Positions 37,114 through 45,682 of a DNA stretch of 62,972 nucleotides are shown piece after piece. A model generated the notes under the pieces. The model ran no database searches. It was not told the DNA's origin and saw nothing but the letters and a program-made list of their open reading frames with translations. Where the stretch lies: NCBI GenBank assembly GCA_050945155.1, contig JBMNSK010000004.1, positions 1 to 62,972 on the forward strand. The letters run 5' to 3'. The position numbers and the translations under genes are program-made. The DNA comes from JBMNSK01 sp050945155 (GTDB taxonomy: Bacteria; Actinomycetota; Coriobacteriia; Coriobacteriales; Eggerthellaceae). The first letter of the stretch is position 1. Each line of letters starts with the position of its first letter.

Positions 37114-38409
37114 TTAAAGCGAGACAATCTCGCCGTCTTCCATAGCAGCCCTGCCGCCAACATAGACATCAGTTGCACGACCAATAAGCTTGGCACCGAT
37201 AAACCCGGAGTTTACTGCCTTTGATTCGAAATTCGCAGGACGTACTTCCCACTCGACATCGGGGTCTATGATGGTGAGATCAGCTAAGCTTCCGGAATCA
37301 ATTGCAGGGCAAGCAATGCCTAAAATCTTACGAGGATTTATAGCCATAAGCTCAATAAGCCTGTTCCAAGAAATAAGGCCGGGCTTAGTGAGATGGGTAA
37401 TAGCAAGCCCGAGAGATGTTTCTAGACCGGTCATACCAAAGGGTGCAAGCTCAAATTCACGATCTTTTTCCCAGAGCGCATGAGGTGCATGGTCGGTAAC
37501 CCAGCAATCAACGCTTCCATCAATAACACCCTCGAGCAAAGCTGCACAGTCCTCTTTTGTGCGCAAGGGAGGGTTAACCTTGAGATTCGTGTTGTAGGTT
37601 TGGTCAAAATCATCTTCGGAGAGGAAGAGATGGTGCGGAGTTACCTCACAGCTCACTTTTACACCCATTTTTTTCGCAGAACGCACCAGGTCAAGCCCGT
37701 GTTTTGTAGTGATGTGCTGAATATGAAGCGGGCAGTTCGTCAGACGGCTTATTTCCATATCACGACCTATTTGGATTTCCTCGCCCTCATCAGGCCAGCC
37801 GAGCAGACCCATTTTCGTGGAAGCAATACCCTCGTTAATTTGGCCTTCACCGACGAGACCTTCGTCTTGGCAGTGGCTCAAAACCGGCTTTCCAAACTGA
37901 ACTGCATAGTCCATAACACGACGCATCATACCGGCGTCCTGAACACCGCGCCCATCGTCAGAAAACGCCACAACCCCTGCTTCTACCATCTCTCCCATGG
38001 CGGCAAGCGTTTCCCCGCCGAGACCCTTCGTGCAGGCACCGACCACATGAACACGACAGTGACCACGTTCCTGTGCTCGTTCCGTAATGAAGTTCACGAC
38101 CTCGGCATCATCGCAGACAGGCTTTGTATTTGCCATACAGCAAACAGCAGTAAACCCGCCATGAACAGCCGCGCGAGTGCCTGACTCAATATCTTCTTTA
38201 TACTCCTGACCAGGCTCGCGAAGATGAACATGCATATCACAAAGACCAGGAACTAGAATTTTGCCTTCAAGATTTTTTTCTATTGCTCCCTGAGCAGATA
38301 AGTCCTTTCCTACCTCTGTGATGATGCCGTCTTCTATGCGCAGATCGACGATGTCATCAAGGTTGAGTTGAGGATCGATTGCGTGAGCATTCCTAAGAAT
38401 TAAGGCCAT
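37114..38409 (-). CDS. pyrC: Dihydroorotase
   Basis: Class I zinc amidohydrolase of 431 residues that cyclises carbamoyl aspartate. It has the metal motif DMHVHLREPGQE, further ligands in HCQDE and HITTKHG, and DHAPH. An in-frame GTG at 38415 sits too close to AGGAGGG, so the ATG at 38409 is chosen. It overlaps pyrB by 17 nt. Confidence 0.96.
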   Translation of the reverse strand: MALILRNAHAIDPQLNLDDIVDLRIEDGIITEVGKDLSAQGAIEKNLEGKILVPGLCDMHVHLREPGQEYKEDIESGTRAAVHGGFTAVCCMANTKPVCDDAEVVNFITERAQERGHCRVHVVGACTKGLGGETLAAMGEMVEAGVVAFSDDGRGVQDAGMMRRVMDYAVQFGKPVLSHCQDEGLVGEGQINEGIASTKMGLLGWPDEGEEIQIGRDMEISRLTNCPLHIQHITTKHGLDLVRSAKKMGVKVSCEVTPHHLFLSEDDFDQTYNTNLKVNPPLRTKEDCAALLEGVIDGSVDCWVTDHAPHALWEKDREFELAPFGMTGLETSLGLAITHLTKPGLISWNRLIELMAINPRKILGIACPAIDSGSLADLTIIDPDVEWEVRPANFESKAVNSGFIGAKLIGRATDVYVGGRAAMEDGEIVSL

Positions 38410-39337
38410 TGTCACTCCCTCCTAAGAGCAGATACAAAGCTGCCATGCGAGTAAGAATGCCCGCATATACCTGGTCAAGAATTACCGAACGTTCGGGATG
38501 GTCTGCCATAAAGCTATCGAGCTCTACACCCCTGTTAATGGGACCTGGATGGCAGATAATGGCATCCTTTTTGAGGAGCTTTTCTCTTTCTTGCGTCAAT
38601 CCAAACAATTTGTTGTACTCACGCAGAGAAGGAAACGGCGCACCCTCGAGGCGCTCACGTTGAATGCGGAGCATGTAGACAACATCAAGGTCAGGTAAAA
38701 CCTCATCAAGTTTAAAAGATACATGATCGGCACCAAGGACGTCAGGACGAGGCGGCAACAAGGTCTGCGGAGCAACAACCGTCACTTCAGCGCCCATGAT
38801 TTTTAGAGCCGGAATAAGAGACCCGCAAACGCGTGAGTGTCCAATGTCACCAACAACTCCAACTTTGAGATTGTCGAAAGAACCCTTGTGCTGCCAAATG
38901 GTATAGAGGTCAAGAAGTGCTTGGGTTGGATGTTGGTGTTTTCCATCGCCCGCATCGATAACTCTTGCGCCTGAGATTTCTGCAATTTTATTGGGCACAC
39001 CAGCGTGCTTATCGCGCACCACAATCATGTCAACCTTATAGGAGCAGAGGGTTTTCACCGTGTCTACCAAGCTCTCACCTTTTACGGTAGAAGTTGAAGA
39101 ACCTCCGAAGTTTAAGGTGTCGCACGACAAGCGCTTTTCGGCCATTTCAAACGAAGAACGGGTGCGTGTTGATGGCTCATTGAACATATTGACAACAGTG
39201 AACCCTTTGAGAGCAGGAACCTTTTTGATGCGTCGCTCATTTACCTCGCGAAAGCGAACTGCAAGTTCCAAGATGCTCATGATATCGTCAGCAGAATACT
39301 CCGTGATGTCGATGAGGTGCTTATGATTAAAGGCCAT
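38393..39337 (-). CDS. pyrB: Aspartate carbamoyltransferase catalytic subunit
   Basis: 314 residues. It joins carbamoyl phosphate to aspartate. It has the carbamoyl-phosphate motif STRTRSSFE and the HQHPTQALLDLYT segment. No regulatory subunit (pyrI) is seen, as usual in actinobacteria. The carAB genes for carbamoyl phosphate are not in this operon. Confidence 0.97.
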   Translation of the reverse strand: MAFNHKHLIDITEYSADDIMSILELAVRFREVNERRIKKVPALKGFTVVNMFNEPSTRTRSSFEMAEKRLSCDTLNFGGSSTSTVKGESLVDTVKTLCSYKVDMIVVRDKHAGVPNKIAEISGARVIDAGDGKHQHPTQALLDLYTIWQHKGSFDNLKVGVVGDIGHSRVCGSLIPALKIMGAEVTVVAPQTLLPPRPDVLGADHVSFKLDEVLPDLDVVYMLRIQRERLEGAPFPSLREYNKLFGLTQEREKLLKKDAIICHPGPINRGVELDSFMADHPERSVILDQVYAGILTRMAALYLLLGGSDNGLNS

Positions 39338-39339
39338 TC

Positions 39340-39924
39340 CTATTCACCTTCCTTCGACGTCGTACGGCGTTCACCTGGGCGAAGCGAGAGAATTTCAACT
39401 TCTGTCTTTCCATCAATTTCCTCTAAGAACAGGCGCACGCTTTCTTCAGATGAAGAAGGAACGTTTTTGCCGACATAGTCAGCACGTATAGGAAATTCAC
39501 GATGACCTCGGTCAACAAGGACAGCAAGCTGAACCGTCCTTGGCCGTCCGATATCGATTAACGCGTCAAGGGCCGCCCTAACCGTTCTTCCGGTGAAAAG
39601 CACATCATCAACAAGGATGATGTCTTTCCCGTCGATGTCGAAGAAGATGTCAGTTGAATGAACTTCTGGGGCAAAATGAATGGCATAGTCATCACGGTAA
39701 AGGCTGATATCAAGCTTTCCGAGAGGAACTTTCGTGCCTTCGATTGACTCAATTTTTGCAGCCAATCGCTTGGCGAGCAAATCACCGCGAGTCACGATAC
39801 CCACCAGCGCGATGTTTTCTGCACCGCGGTTCTTTTCAAGGATTTCGTGCGCAATACGCGTAAGCGATCGCTCGATTTCGTCTGCGTTCATGCAGACGTT
39901 TTTGACGTTACTGACGTCGCTCAT
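39340..39924 (-). CDS. pyrR: Bifunctional pyr operon regulator / uracil phosphoribosyltransferase PyrR
   Basis: PyrR binds pyr mRNA in response to UMP and also has uracil phosphoribosyltransferase activity. It has the PRPP-binding loop ILVDDVLFTGRTVRAA. The frame opens at 40053, inside the attenuator, but the ATG at 39924 has AAAGGAG 7 nt upstream and the start MSDVSNVKN, giving 194 residues. Its own mRNA leader carries the PyrR site and terminator described separately. Confidence 0.95.
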   Translation of the reverse strand: MSDVSNVKNVCMNADEIERSLTRIAHEILEKNRGAENIALVGIVTRGDLLAKRLAAKIESIEGTKVPLGKLDISLYRDDYAIHFAPEVHSTDIFFDIDGKDIILVDDVLFTGRTVRAALDALIDIGRPRTVQLAVLVDRGHREFPIRADYVGKNVPSSSEESVRLFLEEIDGKTEVEILSLRPGERRTTSKEGE

Positions 39925-40003
39925 ACACACTCCTTTCACGAGTGCGTACAGACTGACCGCCTTTCGTTGCGAACTCGCAACTTCGAGCGCCTGCGCAGGG
40001 CAG

Positions 40004-40032
40004 AAAAAAAGCCTCTGCGACAGACAAAGGCT
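40004..40032 (-). terminator. Attenuator terminator in the pyr leader
   Basis: AGCCTTTG-TCTGTCG-CAGAGGCT is an 8-bp stem (one G-U) followed by TTTTTT on the minus strand, about 80 nt before pyrR. In PyrR systems, UMP-bound PyrR favours this hairpin and stops transcription. Confidence 0.85.
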
Positions 40033-40043
40033 AAAAACTCTGT

Positions 40044-40058
40044 GCTCAGTCAATGAGC
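40044..40058 (-). promoter_or_regulatory. Hairpin between the PyrR site and the attenuator terminator
   Basis: GCTCA-TTGAC-TGAGC is a 5-bp perfect stem located between the PyrR-binding loop and the terminator. It may be part of the antiterminator/anti-antiterminator switching. Confidence 0.45.
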
Positions 40059-40077
40059 TTTTGGGTTGTCACCTTGT

Positions 40078-40097
40078 CGGTCTCTCTGTACCGCTTT
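40078..40097 (-). promoter_or_regulatory. PyrR-binding loop
   Basis: GGTACAGAGAGACC forms a GGT/ACC stem with the loop ACAGAGAG. The loop matches the known PyrR anti-antiterminator loop consensus CNGNGAG. It lies about 10 nt after the predicted transcription start. The leader then holds a terminator, so the operon is probably controlled by transcription attenuation. Confidence 0.8.
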
Positions 40098-40111
40098 TAA
40101 AGGACGACTCA

Positions 40112-40120
40112 AGTATAGCA
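40112..40120 (-). promoter_or_regulatory. Extended -10 promoter of the pyr operon
   Basis: TGCTATACT on the minus strand is a good extended -10. It gives a start near 40105 and a ~180-nt leader ahead of pyrR. No strong -35 is seen. Confidence 0.65.
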
Positions 40121-40151
40121 AGTTTTTATTGAAGGAAAAGGCTCGTGTGAT

Positions 40152-40183
40152 AAAAAAGGGAGGCTGATTTTATTCAGCCTCCT
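40152..40183 (-). terminator. Rho-independent terminator of the 2-oxoacid oxidoreductase operon
   Basis: GGAGGCTGA-ATAAAA-TCAGCCTCC is a perfect 9-bp stem followed by CTTTTTTA on the minus strand, about 125 nt past the gamma subunit stop. The intervening 40190-40309 region shows nothing else. Confidence 0.85.
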
Positions 40184-40309
40184 TTCTAAGAACCACGTTC
40201 TCCTAAAAGCGCCGTACAAGATTTAAGGAAATCTGCATAGCAGGAAGTTTCACTTCACTAAGGTCTACGGCATAGATCGCACAGCTTAGGGCTTTAAAAA
40301 ATGGATTAC

Positions 40310-40861
40310 TTAGGCCTTGTCTGCAACAAAGCTTGAACCGAGCTCTAAAGCTTGCTTGTTTTTCTCAACCATTGCTGCCTTACGAGCAGGAACAACAGCG
40401 TCAATTGCTTTATCGAGAGTTTCGCGTTCGCAGAAGTGCTTTTCTGCATAAAGGCTACCAACCAAAACGATATTCGCAAGACCTTTAAGACCTGCATCTT
40501 CCGCCATTTTTGTAGCCGGGATGCGAACACAGGTCACATCGGTACGTGTTGGCATACTTTTCACCATGGTGGAGTCAGCAATAATAATTCCACCCGGAAC
40601 CACGCTCTCTTCGAACTTCAAAAATGAAGGTTCATTTAAGGCAATGAGTACGTTCGGGTCTAAAACAAGCGGTGAGCCAATCGGATCATCGGAAAGCGTC
40701 ACATTGCAGTTTGCAGTGCCGCCACGCATCTCAGGTCCATAAGAAGGCAACCAAGAAACCTGACGGTCTTCTAACAGCCCCGTCATTGCAATCACTTTAC
40801 CGCCGAACAAAACGCCCTGACCTCCGAAACCGGCAAGGACAATACGCAGCGTCTCACTCAT
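40310..40861 (-). CDS. 2-oxoacid:ferredoxin oxidoreductase, gamma subunit
   Basis: 183 residues of the pyruvate/2-oxoacid:acceptor oxidoreductase gamma family, with the typical start IVLAGFGGQGVLFGGKVIAMTG and PSYGPEMRGGTANC. It joins alpha, beta and delta subunits encoded upstream. Its start overlaps the beta stop as ATGA, so translation is coupled. The enzyme oxidatively decarboxylates a 2-oxoacid with CoA, reducing ferredoxin; the acid cannot be read from this subunit. Confidence 0.92.
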   Translation of the reverse strand: MSETLRIVLAGFGGQGVLFGGKVIAMTGLLEDRQVSWLPSYGPEMRGGTANCNVTLSDDPIGSPLVLDPNVLIALNEPSFLKFEESVVPGGIIIADSTMVKSMPTRTDVTCVRIPATKMAEDAGLKGLANIVLVGSLYAEKHFCERETLDKAIDAVVPARKAAMVEKNKQALELGSSFVADKA

Positions 40862-41685
40862 CGTGCCACCTCCTGTGCAATTGGACAGTCTTTCGCACGA
40901 TCTGCCGCCGCCTCAGCTGCGTTGGCGTAGCCTTCAGCGACAACGTCACGGTAAACTCCGAGCGGGTAATAAGGAAGCATGTTCTCGCGCATCCAAGTAA
41001 ATGCCTCCTGCGGCGTCATGCCCCAGTTTGTCGGACAAGTTGAGACAACTTCTACCAGGCTATAGCCAACACCATCAATTTGGTATTGGAATGCTTTCTT
41101 CAAAGCGCGCTTTGCCTTGTTTACATTCTTGGGGGTATCAACACTCACACGCTCAAGATAAGCCACTCCATCAAGTGAGCTTAAAAGTTCGCAAACACGA
41201 ACCGGATAACCGGCTGTTGCGACATCGCGTCCATACGGAGAAGTTTGCGTAACTTGGTTAGGCAAACTCGTAGGTGCCATCTGGCCTCCCGTCATGCCGT
41301 AGATAGCATTGTTGATGAAAATAACGGTAATGTGCTCGCCACGCGTTGCTGCGTGAATTGTTTCGGCCATACCGATACTTGCCAAGTCACCATCGCCCTG
41401 ATAGGCAAAAACAACGCTGTCGGGAATGGCGCGCTTTACTCCGGTAGCTACGGCAGGTGCACGTCCATGAGCTGCCTCAATCATGTCGCAGCCAAAAAAC
41501 TTATAGCACATTACTGAACAACCTACCGGTGCGATGCCGACCGCTTTGCCCTCTACGCCAAGTTCATCCATGACTTCAGCAACCAAGCGCGTCACAATGC
41601 CGTGCGTACAGCCCGGACAGTAATTCGTCACTTCAGGCAGGAGGGAATGAGGCCTCTGATATACGATTTTTTCTTCTTTTGCCAT
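40858..41685 (-). CDS. 2-oxoacid:ferredoxin oxidoreductase, beta (TPP-binding) subunit
   Basis: 275 residues. It carries the thiamine pyrophosphate site: GDGDLASIG, then about 25 residues on, FINNAIYGMTGGQ. The N-terminal NYCPGCTHG is typical of the Kor/Vor-type beta subunit. It starts 2 nt after the alpha stop and overlaps gamma by 4 nt. Confidence 0.93.
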   Translation of the reverse strand: MAKEEKIVYQRPHSLLPEVTNYCPGCTHGIVTRLVAEVMDELGVEGKAVGIAPVGCSVMCYKFFGCDMIEAAHGRAPAVATGVKRAIPDSVVFAYQGDGDLASIGMAETIHAATRGEHITVIFINNAIYGMTGGQMAPTSLPNQVTQTSPYGRDVATAGYPVRVCELLSSLDGVAYLERVSVDTPKNVNKAKRALKKAFQYQIDGVGYSLVEVVSTCPTNWGMTPQEAFTWMRENMLPYYPLGVYRDVVAEGYANAAEAAADRAKDCPIAQEVAR

Positions 41686-41687
41686 CG

Positions 41688-42752
41688 TTACTCACCCACC
41701 TTTTCATTCATCTCTTCAATCTTTGCAAGTACTTCTTTTGGCGTAGGGATAACGCCACCGTTGCGACCATAGAACTCAACCGGCGCTTTATCGCCCACGA
41801 CCACGCGAACATCTTCTACCATCTGGCCCATATTCATCTCAACGGTCAAATAGGCTTTAGCGGTCTTAAAAGTTGCAGAAAGGGCATCCTGCGGGAACGG
41901 CCACAGAGTAATAGGCCTTACTAAACCAGCTTTGATACCCTTCTCGCGAGCAGAGACAACAGCGCTGCGCGCAATGCGAGCAGAAGCGCCAAATGCAACA
42001 ACGACGATTTCAGCATCGTCGGTACTCACACACTCTGCGCGCTGCTCTGTCCTAATAATTTCCGCATAACGCTCATAGCGACCGTTATTCTTGTCTTCAA
42101 GTTCGTGGGCGACAAGCTCAAGAGAATTGACAATATTGTGCTCACGCTTGTTTTCATGACCCGTGGTTGCCCAAGGCTTTTCTGGAAAATCGGTTTTTCT
42201 TTCTGGCAGTACAACCGGCTCCATCATCTGACCGAGCATACCATCGCCCAGAATCATCACAGGAGTGCGATACTTATCTGCAACATCGAAAGCGCGATAG
42301 GTATAATCAGCCATTTCCTGAACAGTTGAGGGTGCATAGACAACCATCTGAAAGTCACCATGGCCTAAAGCTTTCGTCGCCTGCCAATAGTCACCCTGAG
42401 AGGGTTGAATGCTTCCCAGACCCGGACCACCACGCTGGATATTTACAATAACGCCTGGCAAATCTGAGCCCGCCATATAAGAAACTCCCTCACTTTTCAG
42501 AGAGATTCCCGGAGAAGACGAAGAGGTCATGACGCGTACACCAGCAGATGATGCTCCGTATACCATGTTGATGGCTGCAATTTCGCTTTCAGCCTGAAGA
42601 TAGGTTCCACCAATCTTTGGCATCTGCTTAGACATATAAGCAGCAAGCTCGCTTTGAGGCGTAATCGGGTAACCAAAGAAAAACTTGCATCCCGCGCGAA
42701 TAGCGCTTTCAGCAATGGCTTCGTTGCCCTTCATTAAGATTTTTTCTCCCAC
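41688..42752 (-). CDS. vorB: 2-oxoacid:ferredoxin oxidoreductase, alpha subunit (VorB type)
   Basis: 354 residues, with the start MKGNEAIAESAIRAGCKFFF and GYPITPQSE that mark the VorB-like (branched-chain 2-oxoacid) or KorA-like alpha subunit. The frame opens at 42767, but a perfect GGAGGTGA 5 nt before the GTG at 42752 favours that start (MGEKILMKGNEAI, as in relatives). It is 5 nt after the delta stop. Specificity (2-oxoisovalerate, other branched or aromatic acids, 2-oxoglutarate) is inferred only from family resemblance. Confidence 0.9.
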   Translation of the reverse strand: MGEKILMKGNEAIAESAIRAGCKFFFGYPITPQSELAAYMSKQMPKIGGTYLQAESEIAAINMVYGASSAGVRVMTSSSSPGISLKSEGVSYMAGSDLPGVIVNIQRGGPGLGSIQPSQGDYWQATKALGHGDFQMVVYAPSTVQEMADYTYRAFDVADKYRTPVMILGDGMLGQMMEPVVLPERKTDFPEKPWATTGHENKREHNIVNSLELVAHELEDKNNGRYERYAEIIRTEQRAECVSTDDAEIVVVAFGASARIARSAVVSAREKGIKAGLVRPITLWPFPQDALSATFKTAKAYLTVEMNMGQMVEDVRVVVGDKAPVEFYGRNGGVIPTPKEVLAKIEEMNEKVGE

Positions 42753-42757
42753 GTCAA

Positions 42758-42964
42758 TCACCTCCATACCGTAATCGCAACGTCAGGGCACATGAGCGCA
42801 CAGAAGGTACACCCCGTGCACTTGTCATAGTCAATGCAGTGCGCCGGGTGATAACCTTTCTCGGTGATTGTGCTCATGTCAAGTTCAATGATCTTCTGCG
42901 GGCACGCGTCAACACAGAGGCCGCACCCCTTGCAGAAGTGGTCATCAACGGCAATTCTCGCCAT
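42758..42964 (-). CDS. 2-oxoacid:ferredoxin oxidoreductase, delta (4Fe-4S ferredoxin) subunit
   Basis: A small ferredoxin (68 residues) with two [4Fe-4S] motifs, CKGCGLCVDACP and CTGCTFCALMCP. The ATG at 42964 with GAGG 6 nt upstream is preferred over the in-frame GTG at 42976. It is the first subunit gene of the delta-alpha-beta-gamma set, 84 nt after the ATPase gene. Confidence 0.93.
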   Translation of the reverse strand: MARIAVDDHFCKGCGLCVDACPQKIIELDMSTITEKGYHPAHCIDYDKCTGCTFCALMCPDVAITVWR

Positions 42965-43048
42965 ACTTAACCTCACCTCGTCCTAATCAAACATGTTCTA
43001 TCTCAAAGAGAACAGCCAAATGTAGCACTAATGGCATAGCAGAAAAAG

Positions 43049-43789
43049 CTATTCCCACGGATTTCTTACTAAAATTTCTACAGGAAAGAAGTTTTTCGCC
43101 CCGAATTTCGCGGATAAGCGGGCAAGCGCTTCTTCTCCAAGTTCTTGAGAGACGGTGGTACAAACCAACGGAAGCGATGCTAGCTTGGCAACTTCTACGC
43201 CGAAACTATAGGCTTCCTCAATCGTATCGGTAGTGGTTTCGTTCCTCAAATGCGAGTTGTTTACGATACCAGTGACAGAGACCCGCGCTGAAGCCTCTAC
43301 CTCGCGCATGATCTCCAAGGCCGATTGCGCATCTTGAGTCAGGTTCCGATACTGATTTACCACATACCAGCAATCAAACTTGCCTTCGGTCAAATCGTGA
43401 GCATAGCGACCTAGAGCACTTGCGCCCACATCGTCTCCCCCAGCATCGATAATGATGGTCTCGGGTATTCCCTCATCGCGAGCGTTTTCATACGCAGTAC
43501 GAATAGCCGGGCCAATGGCACCGCTTAAACTTGGCACATCAAGGCTGGTGCCTCGATCCGCAAAAACAGGTGCAATAAGTTTGATGCCAGCCTCTTCTAG
43601 AAAGCCGCGATATTCGCTTGACCGAAAGTAGGGATTGACTACGTCCAAATCAATCACGGTCGGATTTTGGCCATGGGCCTTGGCCTCGCGCGCCAAATTG
43701 AGGGTGAAATTTGTCTTCCCTACTCCGTAATGCCCAACTACAACAGTTACGGGCTGCAATGGGAAAAGACTTTCATATACTGCGCCCAT
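43049..43789 (-). CDS. P-loop ATPase of the SIMIBI type, function unknown, in a 2-oxoacid oxidoreductase operon
   Basis: 246 residues. Walker A is GHYGVGKT (19-26), and SIMIBI-type DLDVVNPYFRS follows. VIPETIIIDAGGDDVGASAL-like residues give the Walker B region. It lacks a second Lys before the GKT, so it is not a standard ParA/MinD. Its start overlaps the acyl-CoA synthetase stop by 1 nt (TGATG), so the two are translationally coupled. It is followed by the ferredoxin oxidoreductase genes. It might load a metal cluster or regulate a partner; this is speculation, and I do not recognise the family. Confidence 0.8.
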   Translation of the reverse strand: MGAVYESLFPLQPVTVVVGHYGVGKTNFTLNLAREAKAHGQNPTVIDLDVVNPYFRSSEYRGFLEEAGIKLIAPVFADRGTSLDVPSLSGAIGPAIRTAYENARDEGIPETIIIDAGGDDVGASALGRYAHDLTEGKFDCWYVVNQYRNLTQDAQSALEIMREVEASARVSVTGIVNNSHLRNETTTDTIEEAYSFGVEVAKLASLPLVCTTVSQELGEEALARLSAKFGAKNFFPVEILVRNPWE

Positions 43790-45570
43790 CAGATAAGTCC
43801 TTCTGCAACAACACGCTTTTCATCAGCACGACGAATGTCAACCCGACGGATTTTTCCATTGACCGTCTTGGGAAGTTTATCGACATAGTCAATGATGCGG
43901 GGATACTTATACGGTGCCGTCTCGTGTTTGACCCACGACTGCAGCTCCTTAGTAAGAGCCTCGCTCGGCGTAAATCCTTCTGCTAATACAACGGTTGCTT
44001 TGACTGCAGTACCACGAATAGGGTCAGGTACACCGGTAACCGCGCATTCTAAAACGGCGTCATGCTCGAGCAAAACGCTTTCAATCTCGAAAGGCCCAAT
44101 GCGATAACCGCTTGACTTGATAACATCATCGTTTCTGCCTACATACCAGTAGTACCCATCCTCATCGCACCAGGCAGTGTCGCCCGTGTGGTACCAACCA
44201 TCGTGAATAGCCACTTCGGTTTTTTCAGGGTCACGGTAGTACTCCATGAGAATACCTTCGGTATTCCCCGTCATATCAATACAGATTTCTCCTGTCTCGC
44301 CGGTTTCGCACTCGCTTCCATCAGGACGCTGCAGCTCAATATGAAAAAGCGGAACCGGCTTACCCATAGAACCCGGCTTCGGCTTCGTGTTTCGCAGGTT
44401 AGCGATAGTCAAAGGCGTCTCTGTTTGACCGAAACCTTCAAAAATCGTAAGCCCCGTATGCTTTTTCCACGAAGCAAAGAGATCAGGATTAAGCGCCTCG
44501 CCTGCAGTTGTCGAATAGTCCAGCGATGAGAGGTCAAACGCATCCACGTCCTCAAGCATTAGCATTCGATACATGGTCGGTGGGCAACAAAGGGTCGTGA
44601 CCTGGTATTTTCCAATCAGGTCCAAAATTTCGTTTGCGTGAAAACGGTCGAAATCATAGGTCAGGATGCAGGCTTCCATAAGCCACTGGCCATAGAGCTT
44701 TCCCCAGACTGCCTTGCCCCACCCCGTATCCGCAATGGTCAAGTGCAGGCCCTCAGGGTTTACGCAGTGCCAATGCTTTGCCGTAATGAGGTGCGCAAGC
44801 GAGTAGAAACCGTCATGCAGAACCATTTTCGGGTCACCGGAAGTTCCCGATGAGAAATACATAAGCATAGGATCTGCAACGGCCGTCTCCAGGCGGTCGA
44901 ACTTACTTGAAGCGTTACGTACGCCAAAATTGAAGTCCAACCAACCCTCGCGACTAATTCCACTCGCACAAACGCCCTCAGGGCCTGAAAGTGCAGGACC
45001 TACCACGGTCGGCACCTGGTCATAAAGGAAGTTACCATCCTCATCGCGGGGTGTCTTACCGCCGCCCGCGCCATTAACGAGGATGCGAGTTTTAAGGGTT
45101 GGGCATGCGTCGGCAACATGGTCAACCACGTCAGCAATTCCTCCAACCGACGTAACGATAGCAGCCTTTATCTGCGCATGATTCAAGCGGTAGTCCATGT
45201 CGTGCTCTTTCAGCATGAACGTGGCTGGAACCATCACCGCTCCCAATTTCGCAAGCGCAAGCGCCGTAAACCAGAACTGATAATGGCGACGTAAAATGAC
45301 AAGAACAAAATCGCCCTTCTGAATACCCGCTTCAGAAAGGAAATTCGCAGTTTTATCTGACCAGTACTTCATATCGCCGAAGGTAAAGATATGTTCTTCA
45401 CCCTCGGGATTACACCAAACCATCGCACGACGATTTGGATCGGCTATTGCAATATCGTCGACGACGTCGTAAGCAAAATTAAAGTTATCAGGACAGTGAA
45501 GATTAAATGCGGTCAACTGTCCTGCGTCGTCATAGCTTTCATCTACATATCTCAAATTGATGTTTCTCAT
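43789..45570 (-). CDS. Acyl-CoA synthetase (AMP-forming, medium-chain/acetyl type)
   Basis: 593 residues of the ANL superfamily. The P-loop is YFSSGTSGDPKMVLH; later motifs are GFGQTETPL, YHTGDTAW, RNDDVIKSSGYRIGPFEIE, and the catalytic Lys in LPKTVNGKIRRVDI. This pattern fits medium-chain acyl-CoA or acetyl-CoA synthetases. The frame opens at 45597, but the ATG at 45570, with GAGGT just upstream, gives MRNINLRYV, and is preferred. Its position with the oxidoreductase suggests it interconverts that enzyme's acyl-CoA with the acid; the acid is unknown. Confidence 0.9.
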   Translation of the reverse strand: MRNINLRYVDESYDDAGQLTAFNLHCPDNFNFAYDVVDDIAIADPNRRAMVWCNPEGEEHIFTFGDMKYWSDKTANFLSEAGIQKGDFVLVILRRHYQFWFTALALAKLGAVMVPATFMLKEHDMDYRLNHAQIKAAIVTSVGGIADVVDHVADACPTLKTRILVNGAGGGKTPRDEDGNFLYDQVPTVVGPALSGPEGVCASGISREGWLDFNFGVRNASSKFDRLETAVADPMLMYFSSGTSGDPKMVLHDGFYSLAHLITAKHWHCVNPEGLHLTIADTGWGKAVWGKLYGQWLMEACILTYDFDRFHANEILDLIGKYQVTTLCCPPTMYRMLMLEDVDAFDLSSLDYSTTAGEALNPDLFASWKKHTGLTIFEGFGQTETPLTIANLRNTKPKPGSMGKPVPLFHIELQRPDGSECETGETGEICIDMTGNTEGILMEYYRDPEKTEVAIHDGWYHTGDTAWCDEDGYYWYVGRNDDVIKSSGYRIGPFEIESVLLEHDAVLECAVTGVPDPIRGTAVKATVVLAEGFTPSEALTKELQSWVKHETAPYKYPRIIDYVDKLPKTVNGKIRRVDIRRADEKRVVAEGLI

Positions 45571-45632
45571 AATTAACCTCACGAATGCATGCGACAAAGA
45601 TGCCGCCTTCTTACGATGATTCTCTGGTTATC

Positions 45633-45682
45633 GGCACTGGAGCTTGGCACTTCTGCCGGGTTCTAATAGCAACCCCAGTGCC
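45633..45682 (-). promoter_or_regulatory. Possible riboregulatory structure between the cupin-HTH gene and the acyl-CoA synthetase
   Basis: On the minus-strand transcript GGCACTGG (45682-45675) can pair with CCAGTGCC (45640-45633), closing a junction with GGTT/AACC (45674-45671 with 45662-45659) and GGCA-GAAG-TGCC (45657-45646). The same GGCACT could instead pair with AGTGCC at 45651-45646, so the two folds compete. The outer stem begins in the regulator's stop codon. No T-run follows, so it is not a simple terminator. Confidence 0.45.

Noticed and set aside
37480..38184. 234-codon plus-strand frame within pyrC
   Set aside because: It is antisense to pyrC, which has full dihydroorotase motifs; no ribosome-binding site was seen.
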